NCBI GenBank assembly: GCA_012840465.1
Contig: DULJ01000067.1
Location: 101,957 to 165,956 of the forward strand
DNA: 64,000 nucleotides
Origin: Caryophanales bacterium
GTDB lineage: Bacteria; Bacillota; Bacilli; Bacillales; Bacillaceae_J
Direction of reading: 5' to 3'
Both the position numbers and the translations under genes were made by a program. Position 1 is the stretch's first letter. Every line of letters begins with the position of its first letter. Below are positions 25,670 to 31,840 of the stretch, in pieces. Below the pieces are notes generated by a model. It saw nothing but the letters and a program-made list of their open reading frames with translations. It made no database searches and was not told the DNA's origin.

Positions 25670-26326
25670 TTAAGATAGGTCCCTTGTTACACGTACCGCT
25701 TTTCCGATAATTCTTGCTGGATTGTTTTCATCAACAATGATGGGACTATGTATCGGATTGTCTGGCATCAGCATAATATAATCGCCTTGTTTTCTTACTC
25801 TCTTCAAGGTTGCTTCTATATCACCATTAACAAGCACAGCTGCAATCTGCCCGTATTCCACTTCTGGTTGTTCACGTATGAGTACATGCGACCCATCAGG
25901 GATCGTTGGCTCCATCGAATCACCTTTAGTTTCGAGGTAAAAAACATTTCCACTAGGCAAGGTGTCCGGGGATTCGTACCGGTAGCCTTTGAAATTCTGT
26001 TCATCCAACAGTGGATCCTCACAGGCGATTGTGCCCAGAATCGGTACAGGTACTGTCATTGGTGCGATAGGTATTAGGTTGGTTGGTTTTTCTTCTGTTT
26101 GTTTGAAGCTAGGGTCTATTTCTGATTTTGGAACTCCGAAAGCTTCTGATAATTTCTCTACGTTTCCTGGACTAATCAATGTTCTGCAATTTATATAGTC
26201 AGAGAGCGTGCTTTTTGAAATACCTGATTTCTCACTAAGTTTCAGTTGGGTCCAGCCTCTAGCGGTTCTTAATCGCGTTATATTATCTGATATCCGCTTT
26301 TTTAAAGGTAAGTCTCGATCGATCAT
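25670..26326 (-). CDS. Phage-type repressor: HTH plus S24/LexA peptidase domain
   Basis: 218 residues from ATG 26326 (AAGGAGGTG upstream). N-terminal XRE helix-turn-helix at about 12-65 (LRTARGWTQLKLSEKSGISKSTLSDYI), a linker, then an S24 peptidase domain with catalytic Ser in TKGDSMEPTIPDGS and Lys in ATLKRVRKQG. The predicted self-cleavage region is PILGTIACEDPLL, where LexA/CI relatives normally have Ala/Cys-Gly; here Gly is replaced by Glu. Divergent from the Cro-like gene across overlapping promoters, and drives fic. It probably represses both directions. Confidence 0.92.
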   Translation of the reverse strand: MIDRDLPLKKRISDNITRLRTARGWTQLKLSEKSGISKSTLSDYINCRTLISPGNVEKLSEAFGVPKSEIDPSFKQTEEKPTNLIPIAPMTVPVPILGTIACEDPLLDEQNFKGYRYESPDTLPSGNVFYLETKGDSMEPTIPDGSHVLIREQPEVEYGQIAAVLVNGDIEATLKRVRKQGDYIMLMPDNPIHSPIIVDENNPARIIGKAVRVTRDLS

Positions 26327-26354
26327 TACATCACCTCCTTTCCTTTGTAATTCC

Positions 26355-26417
26355 ATTATATCCGAAAAGATACGGAATGTACACGATATTTCCGAAATAA
26401 ACCGGATACCCTATAAT
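26355..26417. promoter_or_regulatory. Divergent promoters and TCCG operator half-sites of the element's switch
   Basis: Leftward (repressor-fic): -10 TATAAT on the minus strand at 26360-26355 with TGTACA 17 bases upstream. Rightward (Cro-like): TATAAT 26412-26417 with TTTCCG at 26389-26394, 17-base spacer. Four TCCG-core half-sites alternate in orientation across this stretch (ATCCGAAAA, ATACGGAAT, TTTCCGAAAT, AACCGGAT), overlapping both -35 regions, as expected for a repressor-controlled switch. Confidence 0.65.
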
Positions 26418-26446
26418 TACACCGAGCAATAAGGAGGTGAAATACC

Positions 26447-26736
26447 TTGGAAATGAAAATAACTTTAAAAGTTACGAGAGTAAACTCAGGACTTAAATTA
26501 GTTGAAGCTACCAATAAATTCGGGGTTAATAAAGATACTTTATCCAAGTATGAAAAGGATTCTTACAACGTGCCTCGATCTTTTTTTGCAAAAATTGAAG
26601 AAGTGTAGGGTGTCCGGTGGAAAATATTTTCTTGGACCTAAATCCTACTTTTTTCGGAAATCAAAAACAGCATAGCGAGGAGGTGAGGGAGATGGAAAGA
26701 AACAATCAAAAACACCAGTTCACACTGGTGTTTTGA
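26447..26736 (+). pseudogene. Cro-like HTH regulator, frameshifted
   Basis: TTG 26447 follows AAGGAGGTGA. The first 53 codons encode a Cro/XRE helix-turn-helix (NSGLKLVEATNKFGVNKDTLSKYEK...FFAKIEEV) and end in TAG at 26606-26608. Shifting frame at that point restores family-like sequence, GCPVENIFLDLNPTFFG, then continues to TGA at 26736. A single lost base in the expected Val-Tyr-Gly codons explains this. The truncated 53-residue product could still hold the whole helix-turn-helix, so residual binding is possible. Confidence 0.7.
26708..26733 (+). terminator. Hairpin before the zinc-ribbon ORF
   Basis: AAACACCAGT / ACTGGTGTTT arms with a 4-base loop and a TTTT end; it could terminate the Cro-like transcript or occlude the next start. 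Confidence 0.45.
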
Positions 26737-26951
26737 TTAAAGATAATCAGGAACCGGAAGAAGATGAACTTGAAGAGGAAACCGAGATTTCAGATTATAC
26801 AATAGAAGATCACGACACTAAAAAAGGAAGGCTTGTACCTTTGGCTTGCCAGACATGCCATAAACTAAAAAAACATCGAGAAATTGAACGTGACTTATAC
26901 CAATGTACCAAATGTAAAAGATATGTTGACTTAAGAAGAAAATCTTCCTAA
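26733..26951 (+). CDS. Small acidic protein with four-Cys zinc-ribbon-like motif
   Basis: 72 codons from TTG 26733. Acidic N-terminus (EPEEDELEEETE), then CQTCHKL and CTKCKRY, two CxxC pairs that could bind zinc. There is no good ribosome site before TTG; the best one (GAGGAGGTGAG) precedes ATG 26692 in the neighbouring frame, whose 14-codon ORF ends in TGA overlapping this TTG. So either reinitiation, a -1 shift at GTTTTGA, or a one-base mutation separates the start from the gene. Product unrecognised; likely a phage-type accessory protein. Confidence 0.5.
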   Translation: MIKDNQEPEEDELEEETEISDYTIEDHDTKKGRLVPLACQTCHKLKKHREIERDLYQCTKCKRYVDLRRKSS

Positions 26952-26998
26952 CCACCTAAAGGGAACAAAGCTAATTATAGAAAAAAGCGTGTGACCAC

Positions 26999-27018
26999 TT
27001 GACCATAGTTATGACCAC
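26999..27018 (+). other. TTGACCA/ATGACCAC motif pair near right end of element
   Basis: TTGACCA-TAGTT-ATGACCAC here matches TTGACCA-CAAC-ATGACCAC at 23659-23677 inside the integrase 3' end. The same-orientation pairs near both ends could be integrase arm-binding sites. Confidence 0.35.
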
Positions 27019-27119
27019 ACACTATATTCTAAACATGCATAAAAAGACACAATAACAAAGGTTAGTTTGAACACGAATGCTAATAAATCAACATTATGCG
27101 CATAATACACAGTGCGGAC

Positions 27120-27132
27120 TGTAAAGAAAAAA
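27120..27132 (+). other. Candidate attachment-site repeat, right
   Basis: TGTAAAGAAAAAA, identical to 23583-23595, directly before the ylbN-rpmF promoter. Confidence 0.3.
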
Positions 27133-27134
27133 TA

Positions 27135-27163
27135 TTGACAAATATGTTGGTGAAAGCTATAAT
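27135..27163 (+). promoter_or_regulatory. SigA promoter for ylbN-rpmF
   Basis: TTGACA, 17-base spacer, TATAAT: both hexamers are full consensus matches. Lies 28 bases before the ylbN start. Confidence 0.9.
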
Positions 27164-27190
27164 TACCTTTGTTGCCTTGAGGTGAAATGA

Positions 27191-27715
27191 ATGAAATGGT
27201 ATATGAATCAATTAAATCAACTCCGAAGTAAAGGGATCTTTGTTGATGAAATGGTTGATGTAAGTGAACTTATCGATATATCTGATATTAGAAGAATTCC
27301 GCCTGTCCATGTAAAAGGGCATGGCGATTTTGGCTCTAATAAAGTTACATTTACATTAACAATGGAAGGGACAATGATTCTTCCTTGCTCTCGGACATTA
27401 AAGGATGCTACGCATTCATTTAAGATTGAAACAACCGAAACCTATTTATTATCACCGGAAGGCTATGGCCATCCGGATGAAGAAAATCTTCATCAGGTAG
27501 AAGGAGAAGTTCTTGACTTATTGCCGATGATCAAGGAAAATATCCTCTTGGAGATCCCTATTCAAATCTTCTGTGATGACCCTTCTGGAGAAGGAGGAGC
27601 ACCACAATCAGGACAAGACTGGGAAGTGATCACGGACCATGATAAGAAGGAAAGAATAGATCCTAGATTGGCAGGCCTGAAAGATTTCTTTAATGAAGAC
27701 AAAAACAATGAATAG
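27191..27715 (+). CDS. ylbN: YceD/DUF177 family protein YlbN
   Basis: 174-residue protein of the DUF177 (YceD) family that is almost always encoded next to rpmF and is implicated in 23S rRNA or large-subunit accumulation. Start ATG after GAGGTGAAATGA. The central DFGSNKVTFTLTMEGTMILPCSRTL region carries the family's conserved Cys. Operonic with rpmF, 25 bases downstream, from a consensus promoter. Confidence 0.93.
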   Translation: MKWYMNQLNQLRSKGIFVDEMVDVSELIDISDIRRIPPVHVKGHGDFGSNKVTFTLTMEGTMILPCSRTLKDATHSFKIETTETYLLSPEGYGHPDEENLHQVEGEVLDLLPMIKENILLEIPIQIFCDDPSGEGGAPQSGQDWEVITDHDKKERIDPRLAGLKDFFNEDKNNE

Positions 27716-27740
27716 TTAACCTTTTAAGGAGGTGGGAATA

Positions 27741-27914
27741 ATGGCTGTACCTTTTAGAAGAACATCTAAAACTGCAAAAAGAAAGCGTCGTACACACTAT
27801 AAATTACAAGTGCCTGGTATGGTAACATGCCCAAACTGCGGAGAAATGAAACTTGCTCACCGCGTTTGTAAAGAATGTGGGACTTACAAAGGTAAAGAAG
27901 TAGTAAACGACTAA
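27741..27914 (+). CDS. rpmF: Ribosomal protein L32
   Basis: 57-residue large-subunit protein. ATG 27741 is chosen because AAGGAGGTGGGAATA precedes it; the track's extra MGI is upstream of this. N-terminal [19 protein letters not shown] is standard. The four zinc-binding Cys are present (CPNC and CKEC), so this is the zinc-containing form. Confidence 0.98.
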   Translation: MAVPFRRTSKTAKRKRRTHYKLQVPGMVTCPNCGEMKLAHRVCKECGTYKGKEVVND

Positions 27915-27915
27915 T

Positions 27916-28064
27916 AGAAAAGCGGAAACGACCGTTTAGCGACGTAAGGACTGGAGCGCATCAACTGAGATAAAGGAAACACGAATCGTGTAGCGATTCG
28001 ATGTTGACTTATCGTAGGGAGATGTGTGAAGTCCACAAGTCGCTGGGAGTTGGAGCTGGACAAA
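27916..28064 (+). repeat. Dispersed repeat family A, long copy
   Basis: Begins AGAAAAGCGG and ends AAGTCGCTGG...GGAGCTGGACAA like the short copies, but has about 100 extra bases in the middle, including GATAAAGGAAAC, a GAATCG...CGATTC hairpin and TTGACTTATCGTAGGGAGA. The same internal segments occur in the copy at 46461-46614. Confidence 0.75.
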
Positions 28065-28065
28065 G

Positions 28066-28101
28066 AAAAAGCGGGGAGAATTTGATTCTCTGCGCTTTTT
28101 T
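28066..28101 (+). terminator. Terminator after rpmF/repeat
   Basis: AAAAAGCG...GAGAAT paired with ATTCTC...CGCTTTTTT. Confidence 0.75.
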
Positions 28102-28184
28102 GCATATTTAATGCAGGAATTCGGGAATATAAGTCTAATATTTAATAAATGGTTATTTTTACATAAAGGAAGAAGGGTAAGGGA

Positions 28185-28946
28185 ATGGGAAAGGTATTAG
28201 TAGAAAGAACTGAAAATGGGGTTGTACGGCTGACGATTAACCGTATGGAAAAAAGGAATGCAATAGATTTTGATGTAATGGACAGCTTTAAAAGAGTTAT
28301 CGCTGAAGTTGCCAATAACAAAAGTGATAAAGTGTTAGTAATTTCAGGCGCTGGGAAGAAAGCCTTTTGTTCGGGCGGGGACTTATCGGTATTTCATAAT
28401 CTTCGTACCAAAGAAGAAGCCTATCAGATGCTTGCTAAGATGGGAGAAATATTGTATTCATTAGTAACGTTAACAAAACCAACAGTAGCTCTTGTAAATG
28501 GTGCAGCGATTGGCGGTGGTTGTGAGATCGCTTCTGCTTGCGATTTTCGAGTTGCAAGTGAAAATGCCCAGTTTGGATTTGTTCAAGGCAAGTTAGGCAT
28601 AACAACAGGCTGGGGAGGAGCATCTATGCTTCTGGAAAAGCTCTCCTACGACAAGGCGATGACACTACTTATGACTGCAAACCGATTTTCAGCCCAGGAA
28701 GGGAAGGAACTTGGCTTCATTAATAAAATATTTTCAGAACAAAACCTTAAAAGGGAGTTCGAAGAATGGATTCAAACCTATGTTGAACAAAGTTCTGGTG
28801 TACTAGCAGCTTATAAGCAAGCCGCGGTTAAAAAGTGGGAATGTGCAAATTTAAGAGACAGGATGTTTGCAGAAATTAATCAGTGCAGTATTCTTTGGGA
28901 ATCAGATGAGCACCATCAGGCAGTAAAATCCTTTTTGGATGCTTAG
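28185..28946 (+). CDS. Crotonase-fold enzyme, possibly an acyl-CoA decarboxylase-type member
   Basis: 253-residue enoyl-CoA hydratase/isomerase superfamily protein. Oxyanion-hole segments are present: FCSGGDLSVF (about 64-73) and NGAAIGGGCEIASACD (about 105-120, containing the first conserved Glu). At the position of the second hydratase Glu the sequence is FVQGKLGITTGWGGA, where Glu is replaced by Gln, so ordinary hydratase chemistry is unlikely. The FVxxxxGxxxxWGG pattern resembles ethylmalonyl-CoA decarboxylases (ECHDC1-like). Start ATG after GAAGGGTAAGGGA. Stands alone between rpmF and gerR. Substrate unknown. Confidence 0.82.
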   Translation: MGKVLVERTENGVVRLTINRMEKRNAIDFDVMDSFKRVIAEVANNKSDKVLVISGAGKKAFCSGGDLSVFHNLRTKEEAYQMLAKMGEILYSLVTLTKPTVALVNGAAIGGGCEIASACDFRVASENAQFGFVQGKLGITTGWGGASMLLEKLSYDKAMTLLMTANRFSAQEGKELGFINKIFSEQNLKREFEEWIQTYVEQSSGVLAAYKQAAVKKWECANLRDRMFAEINQCSILWESDEHHQAVKSFLDA

Positions 28947-29063
28947 AATGCTTTAAATGATAAAAGTACAACTTATGTAGTGTTTTTTAACTAGATTTTC
29001 GATTCTATCTTTTCTATTTGTTGCATAGAAATAAAAATAAAAACATATAGGAGAGATAGGTAT

Positions 29064-29711
29064 ATGACGACATTAAGACAGGATGCATGGACGCAAGATG
29101 AAGATTTATTGCTTGCCGAGGTTGTGCTTAGACATATTAGAGATGGAAGTACACAATTAGCAGCTTTTGAGGAAGTTGGTAAAAAACTATCAAGAACAGC
29201 GGCCGCATGTGGGTTTAGGTGGAATTCAGCCGTAAGAAAACAATATAAGTCAGCAATTGAAATCGCCAAAAAACAAAGAAAAGGTGAAAAAGCTGAAAAG
29301 GTTTTAGAGCCACCAAAACCAGCCCTTGAAACCATGGAGAAAAAATCTAAAAGCAAGGAAGAAAAAGTCGACCAAACCGAGCTGCAAAATCAGTCAAAAC
29401 CATTAGTATCCTTCGATTCTATTATTGAATTTTTGTCATCAGTTGAAACAACCGTGAAGAATACTGAAAACCTCAGTGAAGAAAATGAAGTGCTAAAAAA
29501 TGAAATAAGCGAATTACAGAAAGAAAAAAATGAACTGCTTGTAAAAGTTGAAAAGTTGGCAGAAAATTACCACTTAATTGAAGAGGATTATAAAGCTCTT
29601 ATTGAAATAATGGAAAGGGCACGTAAAATGATTGTATTGCAGGAAGAAGAAGGGTCGCGCTTTAAGTTCCAAATGGACAAAAACGGAAACCTTGAGAGAG
29701 TGAAAAAATAA
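29064..29711 (+). CDS. ylbO: RsfA/GerR-family sporulation transcription regulator (YlbO)
   Basis: 215 residues. N-terminal Myb/SANT-like DNA-binding domain (about 1-60: DAWTQDEDLLLAEVVLRHIRDG...TAAACGFRWNSAVRKQY), a charged linker, then a long coiled coil (about 130-185: NLSEENEVLKNEISELQKEKNELL). The B. subtilis relative at this position is YlbO (GerR), which adjusts SigE- and SigK-dependent genes; RsfA is the forespore paralogue. Start ATG after GGAGAGATAGGTAT. Ends at a strong terminator. Confidence 0.9.
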   Translation: MTTLRQDAWTQDEDLLLAEVVLRHIRDGSTQLAAFEEVGKKLSRTAAACGFRWNSAVRKQYKSAIEIAKKQRKGEKAEKVLEPPKPALETMEKKSKSKEEKVDQTELQNQSKPLVSFDSIIEFLSSVETTVKNTENLSEENEVLKNEISELQKEKNELLVKVEKLAENYHLIEEDYKALIEIMERARKMIVLQEEEGSRFKFQMDKNGNLERVKK

Positions 29712-29738
29712 AAGCTGACAAAATGTCAGCTTTTATTA
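29709..29738. terminator. Terminator between ylbO and ylbP
   Basis: Perfect AAAAGCTGACA / TGTCAGCTTTT arms with a 4-base loop; A and T runs on both sides suit both convergent genes. Confidence 0.88.
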
Positions 29739-29752
29739 AGTAAACAACATCA

Positions 29753-30229
29753 CTAATTTATTTTGTTTTCTGTTAAATGATCAGGATACCAGACTAATAG
29801 TTTTTCAGGCATGTCTGTAATCGGTGTAAAAGGCATAAACCCCATTCTATTCCAGAATCCCCCTGAGTTAATTCTAGGGCTTGTAATAATTGGAAGGTTA
29901 AAGCTTTTAGCGAACCCAATTAAGTTCTTTCCAAAACCTCTTTCACGAAACTGCGGAAGTACTTCAAGTTTTGACAAGAGTAGGTAATCTCTTTTATTGT
30001 CAAATAAATAATCAAATTTTTTATCAGTATGATATAAGCTCATGCGTGCAACAAGCTTATCGCCATAATAAATACCATAGAACGGCGAATGTTTGCAATC
30101 GTTTTCAACAATGCTTCCTTTTAGGTCATCAAGCATTTGTAACTCCTGATTGCCATATTCTTTAAAACTCTTAAAATCCTCTAACGTTTTAAAATTAATT
30201 GATAACTTTTCAATTGGCATGATTTCCAT
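29753..30229 (-). CDS. ylbP: GNAT-family acetyltransferase YlbP
   Basis: 158 residues. The acetyl-CoA-binding motif A is seen as VLPQFRERGFGKNLIGFAK (Q/RxxGxG/A type), followed by FWNRMGF. The first 50 residues contain LEDFKSFKEYGNQELQMLDDL. ATG with AAGGAGG nine bases upstream on the minus strand. Same location as B. subtilis ylbP; substrate unknown. Confidence 0.88.
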   Translation of the reverse strand: MEIMPIEKLSINFKTLEDFKSFKEYGNQELQMLDDLKGSIVENDCKHSPFYGIYYGDKLVARMSLYHTDKKFDYLFDNKRDYLLLSKLEVLPQFRERGFGKNLIGFAKSFNLPIITSPRINSGGFWNRMGFMPFTPITDMPEKLLVWYPDHLTENKIN

Positions 30230-30385
30230 GAAGGCAAACCTCCTTTTTCACACTGTTATAATTACATTATAATACATAAATAAGAAAATTTCTTCTAATT
30301 TTAAGAAAATAAATAATTCAAAAAACTCAGGAAGGGAATTATTGACACCCATATTCCCTGTTTTTTGTTAAAATGATACTATAAA

Positions 30386-30412
30386 TCAAATGCGCCTTGG
30401 CGTATTTGTGCC
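30386..30412. repeat. Repeat family C copy
   Basis: TCAAATGCGCCTTGGCGTAT, then TTGTGCC; the reverse complement is at 17679-17709 and a self-paired copy is at 48750-48784. ACTGAATAAAGTT of family B follows at 30437-30449. Confidence 0.55.
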
Positions 30413-30469
30413 AATTATGGAAGTGTGGGACTTATACTGAATAAAGTTGAAATTTATGGAGGTTTTCGG

Positions 30470-31381
30470 GTGAAAGTTGCAATTATTGGCGGTGGTGCTA
30501 TTGGAATGCTAGTTGCCGCTTATCTTAATAAAGCAAATATTAATCCAGTCATTTATACTAGAAGAAGAGAACAAGCTCAAGTTTTGCAGGAAAAAGGCTT
30601 AGAACTTATAAAGAACGGGATAACAACAACATATAAAGTAAAGGCGATCCCTTTTTCAGAGGGTCTATTCGAGGCGGATGTTATTTTTATTACGGTTAAA
30701 CAATATGATTTGGAACCAATTCTTGATTGTTTAAATAAAAACAAACTCAAAATCCCTGTCGTTTTTTTACAAAATGGAATGAGTCATACTCTCGTTTTAT
30801 CCAATTTGTACACGGAATCGATTTATTTGGGTATCGTTGAACACGGGGTCCTTAAACAATCAGACAATTGCGTTATTCATACTGGTGAAGGCTGCCTTAA
30901 AATGGCAAACTATAGTAGAAAGTCGGGAAAAATCGAGGCAATGGCAGATGCCTTAAATTCGATTGGCTTTCCTATAATAATTGAGGGAAATTGGTATGAA
31001 ACACTTGTGAGTAAACTTGTTGTCAATGCGGTTATCAACCCTCTCACCACCCTTTATGGCATTCAAAATGGGAGTTTATTAGAAAATAATTTTTATTTAT
31101 TAAATATGAAAGCTGTCTTCCTTGAAGTGGTGCAAGCTCTTGCTTTAACTAAGGTTGACAGCTTATGGGATGATGTGATCACCATTTGCAAGAATACGGG
31201 AAGCAACTATTCATCGATGTATAAGGATATTGAACATGGTCGACCAACAGAAATCCAGTCTATATTAGGTTATATACTAGAAGAAGGTGAAAAAAGGGTG
31301 GTGTCGATGCCTGGACTTATGTTTTTATATAATAGTATTAAAGGTATGGAAGCCAAAGGGAAGGAAGAGAGGAATGATTAA
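30470..31381 (+). CDS. panE: 2-dehydropantoate 2-reductase (YlbQ)
   Basis: NADPH-dependent reductase making pantoate for pantothenate/CoA. 303 residues from GTG 30470, placed after TGGAGG; the track start (30425) lies in the repeat. N-terminal Rossmann motif VAIIGGGAIGMLVAAYL, the GxGxxG variant GGGAIG; catalytic Lys in ITVKQYD-type and KLVVNAVINPL segments; C-terminal domain with EIQSILGYI. Its end overlaps the next gene by eight bases. Confidence 0.88.
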   Translation: MKVAIIGGGAIGMLVAAYLNKANINPVIYTRRREQAQVLQEKGLELIKNGITTTYKVKAIPFSEGLFEADVIFITVKQYDLEPILDCLNKNKLKIPVVFLQNGMSHTLVLSNLYTESIYLGIVEHGVLKQSDNCVIHTGEGCLKMANYSRKSGKIEAMADALNSIGFPIIIEGNWYETLVSKLVVNAVINPLTTLYGIQNGSLLENNFYLLNMKAVFLEVVQALALTKVDSLWDDVITICKNTGSNYSSMYKDIEHGRPTEIQSILGYILEEGEKRVVSMPGLMFLYNSIKGMEAKGKEERND

Positions 31382-31757
31382 TTTATTTTCAACATTTGTA
31401 GCTACTATGGTTACAGTGCCGATCCTTGTTATTTTTATGGTGTATTGGATCAGCCGCATCGTCACAAAGAACAAAAAAAGATCGCTACATTTATCAGTGG
31501 ACATTTCTACTCTTTTTTTTATCTTTGCCGTCCATTTTTCTATTATGGTGATTTGGGAAAAATCAGTGTTGTGGATCATTCTTCTTTTATTAATATTTAT
31601 TGCTTCGATTTTTGTTTTTCTTCAATGGAAAATCAACAATGAGATTATTTTCAAAAAGGTATGGAAAGGATTTTGGCGGTTTAATTTTCTTTTATTTTCG
31701 TTTAGCTATTTTTCGCTCATTATTTTCGGTTTAATTCAAAGGCTAAATAATTTATAA
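31374..31757 (+). CDS. DUF3397-type membrane protein
   Basis: 127 residues from ATG 31374, preceded by GAAGAGAGGA; the longer track ORF lies inside panE. Four hydrophobic segments (FVATMVTVPILVIFMVYWI, ISTLFFIFAVHFSIMVIW, LWIILLLLIFIASIFVFL, FLLFSFSYFSLIIFGL) with a basic loop (TKNKKRS). Placement between panE and bshC fits the DUF3397 membrane family of bacilli. Function unknown. Confidence 0.75.
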   Translation: MINLFSTFVATMVTVPILVIFMVYWISRIVTKNKKRSLHLSVDISTLFFIFAVHFSIMVIWEKSVLWIILLLLIFIASIFVFLQWKINNEIIFKKVWKGFWRFNFLLFSFSYFSLIIFGLIQRLNNL

Positions 31758-31840
31758 GCATAATTTTTGAGGGTGTTACTTATTATTTGTTATACTCTTA
31801 TAAAATGTTGTGTTATGTATAGTAGAAAGGAAGTATCCGC

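Larger units (their letters stand above)
23583..27132. mobile_element. Degenerate phage-like element inserted between ylbM and ylbN
   Basis: About 3.5 kb absent from the B. subtilis ylbM-ylbN junction. Contents: a broken tyrosine integrase, an intact Fic gene, an intact S24-type repressor, a divergent Cro-like gene with a frameshift, and a small zinc-ribbon ORF. No structural, replication or packaging genes remain. A 13-base direct repeat, TGTAAAGAAAAAA, occurs at 23583-23595 and 27120-27132 and is a candidate attachment core, though low in complexity. Paired TTGACCA/ATGACCAC motifs occur near both ends. The right end stops just before the ylbN promoter. Confidence 0.75.

Noticed and set aside
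25748-26077. 109-codon plus-strand ORF within the repressor
   Set aside because: Antisense shadow of the S24 repressor; composition not protein-like.
30333-30366. GGGAAT/ATTCCC hairpin with T-run upstream of panE
   Set aside because: Resembles a terminator but no plus-strand gene ends nearby and the stem is only seven bases; not called.
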